A stretch of 10,631 nt of DNA, from positions 1-10,631 of the forward strand of contig JAQZAY010000113.1 in the NCBI GenBank assembly GCA_029239415.1, given 5' to 3'. Positions 6,882 through 10,631 of this stretch are shown one piece after another. This DNA is from Pseudomonas sp. (lineage in GTDB: Bacteria; Pseudomonadota; Gammaproteobacteria; Pseudomonadales; Pseudomonadaceae). Numbering within the stretch: position 1 is the first letter of the stretch; every line of letters starts with the position of its first letter. The notes under the pieces were generated by a model. That model had not been told where the DNA came from and searched no databases. It worked only from the letters and a program-made list of their open reading frames with translations. Both the position numbers and the translations under genes were made by a program.

Positions 6882-7573
6882 CCATCAAGCTGATCACCTT
6901 CGACCTGGACGATACCCTCTGGGACACCGCGCCCGTGATAGCCAGCGCCGAGGTCGTCCTGCGCGACTGGCTGGAAGCCAATGCGCCGACGCTGGGGGGC
7001 GTACCCGTCGAGCACCTGTATGCCATTCGCGAGCGCCTGGTACAGGCCGAGCCGGGCCTCAGGCACCGCATCAGCGCGCTGCGCCGGCGCGTGCTGTTCC
7101 ATGCCCTCGAAGAGGCCGGCTACAGCGAAAGGCACGCCCAGGAACTGGCCAACGAAGGCTTCGAGGTGTTCCTGCATGCCCGCCATCAGGTCGAGGTCTT
7201 CCCCGAGGTGCAGCCGGTTCTGGAGATCCTGCGCCATCAGTACACGCTGGGCGTGGTCACCAACGGCAATGCCGACGTGGGACGACTGGGCCTGGCGGAC
7301 TACTTCAGGTTCGCCTTGTGCGCCGAGGACCTGGGTATCGGCAAGCCGGACCCTGCGCCCTTTCTCGAGGCGCTGCGCAGAGCCGACGTGGACGCGGGGG
7401 CCGCCGTGCATGTCGGCGACCATCCCGGCGATGACATTGCCGGCGCCCAGCGCGCCGGGTTGCGGGCGGTGTGGTTCAATCCGCAGGGCAAGGCCTGGAC
7501 TACCGAAACGCCGCCTGATGCCGAGATCCAGCGCCTGTCGCAGCTGCCGGACGTGCTGTCTCGCTGGCGCTGA
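6878..7573 (+). CDS. yigB: HAD-superfamily phosphatase, YigB-like
   Basis: The 231-residue protein is a haloacid-dehalogenase-type phosphatase with all four motifs: [12 protein letters not shown] with nucleophile D9 and acid/base D11; [10 protein letters not shown] (T128); [13 protein letters not shown] (K156); [17 protein letters not shown] (D181, D185, D186). The helical insert between motifs I and II is a C1-type cap. By position after xerC it is the counterpart of E. coli YigB, which dephosphorylates FMN and the riboflavin intermediate 5-amino-6-(5-phosphoribitylamino)uracil; the substrate here is inferred from family and synteny. The start at 6878 overlaps the xerC stop (ATGA), so translational coupling is likely. 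Longer open frames upstream are shadows. It is the last gene of the operon, converging on sutA. Confidence 0.88.
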   Translation: MTIKLITFDLDDTLWDTAPVIASAEVVLRDWLEANAPTLGGVPVEHLYAIRERLVQAEPGLRHRISALRRRVLFHALEEAGYSERHAQELANEGFEVFLHARHQVEVFPEVQPVLEILRHQYTLGVVTNGNADVGRLGLADYFRFALCAEDLGIGKPDPAPFLEALRRADVDAGAAVHVGDHPGDDIAGAQRAGLRAVWFNPQGKAWTTETPPDAEIQRLSQLPDVLSRWR

Positions 7574-7575
7574 TA

Positions 7576-7618
7576 CCTCCTGTGGGACCAGCCCGCCCCA
7601 CAGTCGAACCACTGGAGG
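7576..7618 (+). repeat. inverted repeat after yigB, REP-like
   Basis: CTGTGGG (7580-7586) and CCCACAG (7597-7603) form a 7-bp inverted repeat with a 10-nt loop, nested in CCTCC (7576-7580) and GGAGG (7614-7618). CTGTGGGA followed by a run with GCCCGC resembles the start of REP sequences common in P. putida-type genomes, but it is degenerate. It may end the operon's transcript. Confidence 0.45.
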
Positions 7619-7626
7619 CCAGGCAC

Positions 7627-7652
7627 AAAAAAGCCCGCAGCGACGGCGGGCT
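7627..7652 (-). terminator. intrinsic terminator of sutA
   Basis: AGCCCGC (7632-7638) and GCGGGCT (7646-7652) form a 7-bp GC-rich stem with a 7-nt loop. On the minus strand it is followed directly by TTTTTTG. It lies 20 bp past the sutA stop codon. On the plus strand the tail is CTCC, so it would end the yigB operon only weakly. Confidence 0.82.
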
Positions 7653-7671
7653 CTCCTGCTGACGGCATCAC

Positions 7672-7998
7672 TCAGATAGGGCGGCTGCCGTACTTGTTAT
7701 CCGGCTTCTTGGGCGGATCGGCGACCACGTTGGCCTCCACTTCCTGCACCTTGCCACCGCGGCTCAGGAACTCTTCCATCGCCCTGGCCAGCGCATCGCG
7801 CTCCTTCTGCTTGGCTTCCATGCTGGGCATCTCGTCAACCGAGACAGCAGCCTTGGCCTTGCCCTTGGCAACCGGGGCCGGGCTGTCGTCGTCGCCAGTG
7901 TCCGACGCTACGTCGTCGGCCGCGGTTTCAAGACCCTCGTCACCATCGTCTTCGTCGCCTACTTCGAGGTCGTCATTTTCCAGATCGTCGTCGCTCAT
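7672..7998 (-). CDS. sutA: SutA, RNA-polymerase-binding transcription regulator
   Basis: The 108-residue protein has a long acidic, disordered N-terminal region (residues 1-40, mainly Asp/Glu), a short basic linker (KGKAKA), and the helix EAKQKERDALARAMEEFLSR (61-80). It ends GGKVQEVEANVVADPPKKPD then KYGSRPI. This C-terminal half matches what I remember of P. aeruginosa SutA, which binds the RNA polymerase β-subunit, affects σS-dependent and other promoters and aids survival in slow growth. It is cytosolic with no membrane segment. GAGG (8005-8008) precedes the ATG. It converges on yigB and ends at a clear terminator. Upstream lie ~470 gene-free bases, with a TATAAC box at 8031-8036. The call is from recall of the family sequence. 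Confidence 0.85.
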   Translation of the reverse strand: MSDDDLENDDLEVGDEDDGDEGLETAADDVASDTGDDDSPAPVAKGKAKAAVSVDEMPSMEAKQKERDALARAMEEFLSRGGKVQEVEANVVADPPKKPDNKYGSRPI

Positions 7999-8029
7999 GT
8001 TCTACCTCATGACTTGCGAAAAGCAGGTT

Positions 8030-8040
8030 AGTTATAGACC
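8030..8040 (-). promoter_or_regulatory. possible −10 region of sutA
   Basis: On the minus strand GGTCTATAACT contains CTATAAC, resembling a sigma-70/σS −10 box, 33 bp before the sutA start. No convincing −35 box lies upstream, which would suit a σS-type promoter. The same 11-mer precedes the GST gene (976-986). Confidence 0.3.
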
Positions 8041-8161
8041 AGTGTTGCCGTAGACCGACAGTCACCAGTGAAAATTCAAAGGCCGTGGGGTGGCCACTGC
8101 CTGGGCGCCCTCGAGTACCGGGAGAGCACCGTGCAGGCCCTGCTCCTGGCAAGGCCCGACG

Positions 8162-8279
8162 AAAAAAGATCAGCGCCACCGGCTGCGATACGCTGGCTGG
8201 ATGCCTCAGGGCAAAGCGCTCAGCGGCAAGCGTAGCAAACGGGCGGCGAAGTGTGCAGACAGGTCATCAGCACCCTTCG
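8162..8279 (-). ncRNA. speculative small RNA or upstream leader
   Basis: A start near 8279 follows from the TAGAAT box at 8286-8291, with TTTGCT (8308-8313, only 3/6) 16 bp upstream. An end at the TTTTTT run (8162-8167) follows from a 4-bp stem CAGC/GCTG (8171-8174 with 8182-8185). No known RNA family is recognised, and the terminator stem is poor. A 15-codon open frame with AAGGG upstream lies in it (ATG near 8266). Confidence 0.2.
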
Positions 8280-8298
8280 GCGCGCATTCTAGCGCGCC
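8279..8298. promoter_or_regulatory. inverted repeat enclosing a possible −10 box
   Basis: GGCGCGC (8279-8285) and GCGCGCC (8292-8298) are perfect inverted repeats flanking ATTCTA, which reads TAGAAT on the minus strand (5/6 to the −10 consensus). Such a layout would let a dimeric repressor cover the promoter, but the sequence alone cannot show that. Confidence 0.35.
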
Positions 8299-8431
8299 CG
8301 TAGAAAAAGCAAAGTCCCAAAAACTCACTCCCGCCTGTAAGTTTTCTACCTACGCCAGCGAAGCCCCGCGCGCCATGCGCCAACAGCCCGAGGAAACCGT
8401 TTGCGCCTGGGCCCGAAGCCAAAATCCAGGC

Positions 8432-8457
8432 AAAAAAATGCCCGGCGAACCGGGCAT
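8432..8457 (-). terminator. intrinsic terminator of amtB
   Basis: ATGCCCGG (8438-8445) and CCGGGCAT (8450-8457) form an 8-bp stem. On the minus strand the loop is TTCG and the stem runs into a T tract (A run at 8432-8438 on the plus strand). It lies 14 bp past the amtB stop codon and ends the glnK–amtB unit. Confidence 0.9.
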
Positions 8458-8471
8458 GTCTGCAGCGTCGG

Positions 8472-9794
8472 TTACAGGTTGTAGCCGCGTTCGTTGTGCT
8501 GCGCCAGGTCGAGACCGACCGACTCTTCTTCATCGTTGACCCGCAGGCCCATCACCTTGTCGAGCACCTTGAGGATCACGTAGGTGACGATCGCGGTGTA
8601 GACCACGGTAAAGATCACGCCCTTGGCCTGGATCCAGACCTGCGCGCCGATATCCTGTACCTCGCCAAAGCCGCCCAGGGCCGGTGCCGCGAACACGCCG
8701 GTCAGGATCGCGCCGACGATACCGCCGACACCGTGCACGCCAAAGGCATCGAGCGAGTCGTCGTAGCCGAGCTTGCGCTTGAGGCTGGTGGCGCAGAAGT
8801 AGCAGATCACGCCTGACGACAGGCCGATCACCAGGGCCCCCATCGGGCCGACGGTACCGGCGGCCGGGGTGATGGCGACCAGGCCGGCGACCACACCCGA
8901 GGCGATGCCCAAGGCGCTAGGCTTGCCGTGGCCGATCCACTCGGCGAACATCCAGCCCAGCGCGGCGGCGGCGGTAGCGATCTGGGTGACCAGCATGGCC
9001 ATGCCTGCAGTGCCGTTGGCCGCTGCGGCGGAACCTGCGTTGAAGCCGAACCAGCCGATCCACAGCATCGCCGCGCCCATCAGGGTATAGCCCAGGTTGT
9101 GCGGGGCCATCGGGGTGGTCGGGTAGCCCTTGCGCTTGCCCAGCACCAGGCACGCCACCAGGCCCGCGATACCGGCGTTGATGTGCACCACGGTGCCGCC
9201 AGCGAAGTCCAGCACGCCCCAGTCCCACATCAGCGCGCCGTCGCCGCTCCAGACCATGTGCGCGATCGGTGCGTAGACCAGGGTGAACCAGATCGCCATG
9301 AAGATCAGCATCGCCGAGAACTTCATGCGTTCGGCGAAGGCACCGACGATCAGTGCCGGGGTGATGATGGCGAAGGTCATCTGGAAGGTGATGAACACCG
9401 CCTCAGGGAACGCTGCGGTCAGGCTGTCCGGCGTGACGCCGCTCAGGAACGCCTTGGAGAACCCGCCCACGAAGGAATTGAGGTTGAGCACGCCCTGTTC
9501 CATACCGGTGGTATCGAACGCCAGGCTGTAGCCGTAGACCACCCACAGGATGCTCATCAGGCCGGTGATGGCGAAACATTGCATCATCACCGAGAGCACG
9601 TTCTTGGACCGCACCATGCCACCGTAGAACAGGGCAAGACCGGGGATCGTCATGAACAGCACCAGCGCTGTCGCGGTGAGCATCCAGGCGGTATCGCCGG
9701 AGTTCAGCACAGGGGTTGCCTCCTCGGCCAGGGCGATGCCGGGCACTGCGAGGGACAATAGGGCTCCTAGCCCTGCGAGCTTGCGCAGAGTCAT
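8472..9794 (-). CDS. amtB: ammonium transporter AmtB
   Basis: The 440-residue protein starts MTLRKLAGLGALL, a cleavable signal peptide ending ALA|EE near residue 23, followed by about 11 membrane segments. Family marks include FYGGMVRSKNVLSVMMQ (57-72), the first pore histidine H204 (TVVHINAGIAGLV), the second pore histidine H354 (DAFGVHGVGGIVGAIL) and the aromatic residues around FVTF-like 134-138 and HMVW (179-182). The cytoplasmic tail ESVGLDLAQHNERGY is where GlnK docks. It imports ammonium as a trimer in the inner membrane, and is blocked by unmodified GlnK when nitrogen is plentiful. AGGAGA (9802-9807) precedes the chosen ATG; a longer open frame upstream runs back through the intergenic gap. 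It lies 43 bp after glnK in one unit. Confidence 0.97.
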   Translation of the reverse strand: MTLRKLAGLGALLSLAVPGIALAEEATPVLNSGDTAWMLTATALVLFMTIPGLALFYGGMVRSKNVLSVMMQCFAITGLMSILWVVYGYSLAFDTTGMEQGVLNLNSFVGGFSKAFLSGVTPDSLTAAFPEAVFITFQMTFAIITPALIVGAFAERMKFSAMLIFMAIWFTLVYAPIAHMVWSGDGALMWDWGVLDFAGGTVVHINAGIAGLVACLVLGKRKGYPTTPMAPHNLGYTLMGAAMLWIGWFGFNAGSAAAANGTAGMAMLVTQIATAAAALGWMFAEWIGHGKPSALGIASGVVAGLVAITPAAGTVGPMGALVIGLSSGVICYFCATSLKRKLGYDDSLDAFGVHGVGGIVGAILTGVFAAPALGGFGEVQDIGAQVWIQAKGVIFTVVYTAIVTYVILKVLDKVMGLRVNDEEESVGLDLAQHNERGYNL

Positions 9795-9800
9795 GTTGTT
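9793..9800 (-). promoter_or_regulatory. possible Hfq/Crc-type CA motif at the amtB start
   Basis: On the minus strand AACAACAT spans the bases just before and into the amtB ATG, matching 7 of 8 positions of the AAYAAYAA catabolite-repression motif bound by Hfq with Crc in Pseudomonas. It immediately follows the ribosome site. A short motif like this can occur by chance. Confidence 0.3.
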
Positions 9801-9837
9801 TTCTCCTGGGGCTTTGGGGTTTGGTGAGGCGGTGTCG

Positions 9838-10338
<501 letters not shown>

Positions 10339-10377
10339 TCACGACGGACCGCATCAGTGCATGGCTCGCATCGATCT

Positions 10378-10395
10378 TTGCAGAAATCTTGCCAG
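10378..10395 (-). promoter_or_regulatory. sigma-54 (−24/−12) promoter of glnK–amtB
   Basis: The minus strand reads CTGGCAAGATTTCTGCAA. GG and GC are 10 bases apart, as sigma-54 promoters require, and the match to YTGGCACG-N4-TTGCW fails at only two less critical bases. The predicted start is near 10368, giving a leader of ~190 nt. Two NtrC-like sites lie upstream. This agrees with known nitrogen control of glnK–amtB. Confidence 0.85.
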
Positions 10396-10469
10396 GTCCG
10401 TGAAAACACCAGAAATCAGGGGCTTGCGGTTTTTTTCCAGGCTTGGCAACTCGCCATCATCCAGGTCAC

Positions 10470-10484
10470 GCACAACTTCGGTGC
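10470..10484 (-). promoter_or_regulatory. NtrC-like activator site, proximal
   Basis: GCACAACTTCGGTGC has GCAC and GTGC half-sites separated by seven bases, as in the GCACC-N5-GGTGC NtrC consensus. Its centre is ~109 bases upstream of the predicted glnK start. Confidence 0.72.
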
Positions 10485-10502
10485 GCGGCTGCCTACTGGG
10501 AT

Positions 10503-10517
10503 GCGCAAAAAGTGTGC
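10503..10517 (-). promoter_or_regulatory. NtrC-like activator site, distal
   Basis: GCGCAAAAAGTGTGC keeps the seven-base spacing but has one changed base (GCGC for GCAC). Its centre is ~142 bases upstream of the predicted glnK start and 33 bp, about three helical turns, from the proximal site, the spacing of the glnA enhancer in enteric bacteria. Confidence 0.6.
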
Positions 10518-10540
10518 GAGCCGGGCCTGCCGGGCACTCG

Positions 10541-10549
10541 TGCTACAAT
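10541..10549 (+). promoter_or_regulatory. extended −10 promoter for ubiK
   Basis: TGCTACAAT is an extended −10 element (TGN followed by TACAAT, 5/6). No −35 box is recognisable 17 bp upstream (CCGGGC). The expected start, near 10556, lies ~27 bases before the ubiK ATG. Confidence 0.5.
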
Positions 10550-10582
10550 TCTGGTCTTTCACTGATTATCGGACTACCGAAC

Positions 10583-10631
10583 ATGCTCGCGCCCAAAGCC
10601 CTTCTCGACGCCCTGAGCGACCAGGCTTCGC
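10583..10631 (+). CDS. ubiK: UbiK family accessory factor, N-terminal start (partial)
   Basis: Only the first 16 codons are present: MLAPKALLDALSDQAS. This matches the N-terminus I remember for Pseudomonas UbiK (YqiC, BMFP-domain) proteins. UbiK is a small trimeric coiled-coil factor that, with UbiJ, supports aerobic ubiquinone synthesis. Its position beside glnK fits the Pseudomonas gene order I recall. The upstream ribosome site is weak (CGGA at ~10570). The rest lies beyond the window. Confidence 0.72.
   Translation, partial: MLAPKALLDALSDQAS

Larger units (their letters stand above)
8041..8430. other. gene-free stretch between sutA and amtB
   Basis: About 390 bases without a convincing protein gene. 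Short open frames on both strands have atypical codon use and no good ribosome sites. On the minus strand I see a TAGAAT box inside a GC-rich inverted repeat (8279-8298) and a T-run (8162-8167) after a weak stem (8171-8185). Together these could bound a ~118-nt RNA or a long sutA leader; neither is proven. I see no terminator on the plus strand. Confidence 0.5.

Noticed and set aside
8267..8533. An 88-codon minus-strand open frame in the gap before sutA
   Set aside because: It begins inside amtB in another frame, runs through the amtB terminator and has no ribosome site; I could not tie it to a known protein.
8090..8539. A 149-codon plus-strand open frame running from the gap into the amtB 3' end
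   Set aside because: It crosses the amtB terminator and coding region antisense, has poor codon use and no family motif.
8928..9761. A 277-codon plus-strand open frame opposite amtB
   Set aside because: It is rich in His/Gln/Arg/Ala, as expected for the complement of a membrane-protein gene, and amtB has all its family residues.

Overview
The window looks like chromosomal core DNA of a Pseudomonas, most likely of the P. putida/fluorescens side of the genus. The reasons are GC-rich coding sequence with strong G/C third positions, the LptM–LysA–DapF–DUF484–XerC–YigB gene order, a SutA homologue (a Pseudomonas RNA-polymerase-binding regulator), and a glnK–amtB–ubiK arrangement. No insertion sequence, phage gene, CRISPR array, rRNA or tRNA is visible.

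Layout. At the left edge lies the 3' end of argH (+), converging on a glutathione S-transferase gene (−); a long imperfect palindrome sits between them. Two small plus-strand genes follow: an unrecognised 99-residue protein and an 81-residue TIGR02647-type protein. Next come three minus-strand genes: rnk, then a strong intrinsic terminator, then the cyaY–DUF1289 pair. cyaY is divergent from lptM. From lptM a tightly packed plus-strand operon runs to about 7573: lptM, lysA, dapF, a DUF484 gene, xerC and a YigB-like HAD phosphatase, with gaps of 13 nt or less and two start/stop overlaps. It converges on sutA (−). After a gene-poor stretch of about 470 bp come amtB and glnK (−), then a 400-bp control region, and the first codons of ubiK (+) at the right edge.

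Functions. lysA and dapF are the last steps of the diaminopimelate/lysine pathway (cell-wall precursor and lysine), lptM helps assemble the LPS export translocon, and xerC resolves chromosome dimers. cyaY links to iron–sulfur cluster assembly. glnK and amtB form the nitrogen-sensing ammonium uptake module.

The most informative non-coding region is upstream of glnK: a well-spaced sigma-54 −24/−12 element, two NtrC-like palindromes centred near −109 and −142 and 33 bp apart, and a ~190-nt leader with two adjacent hairpins containing a repeated 10-mer. Other unexplained items are the 48-nt palindrome after argH, a GC-rich inverted repeat enclosing a possible −10 box at about 8286, and the absence of cyaA from the place where I would expect it next to cyaY/rnk. 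I see no clear evidence of a wholly new multi-gene system; the window is mostly housekeeping.
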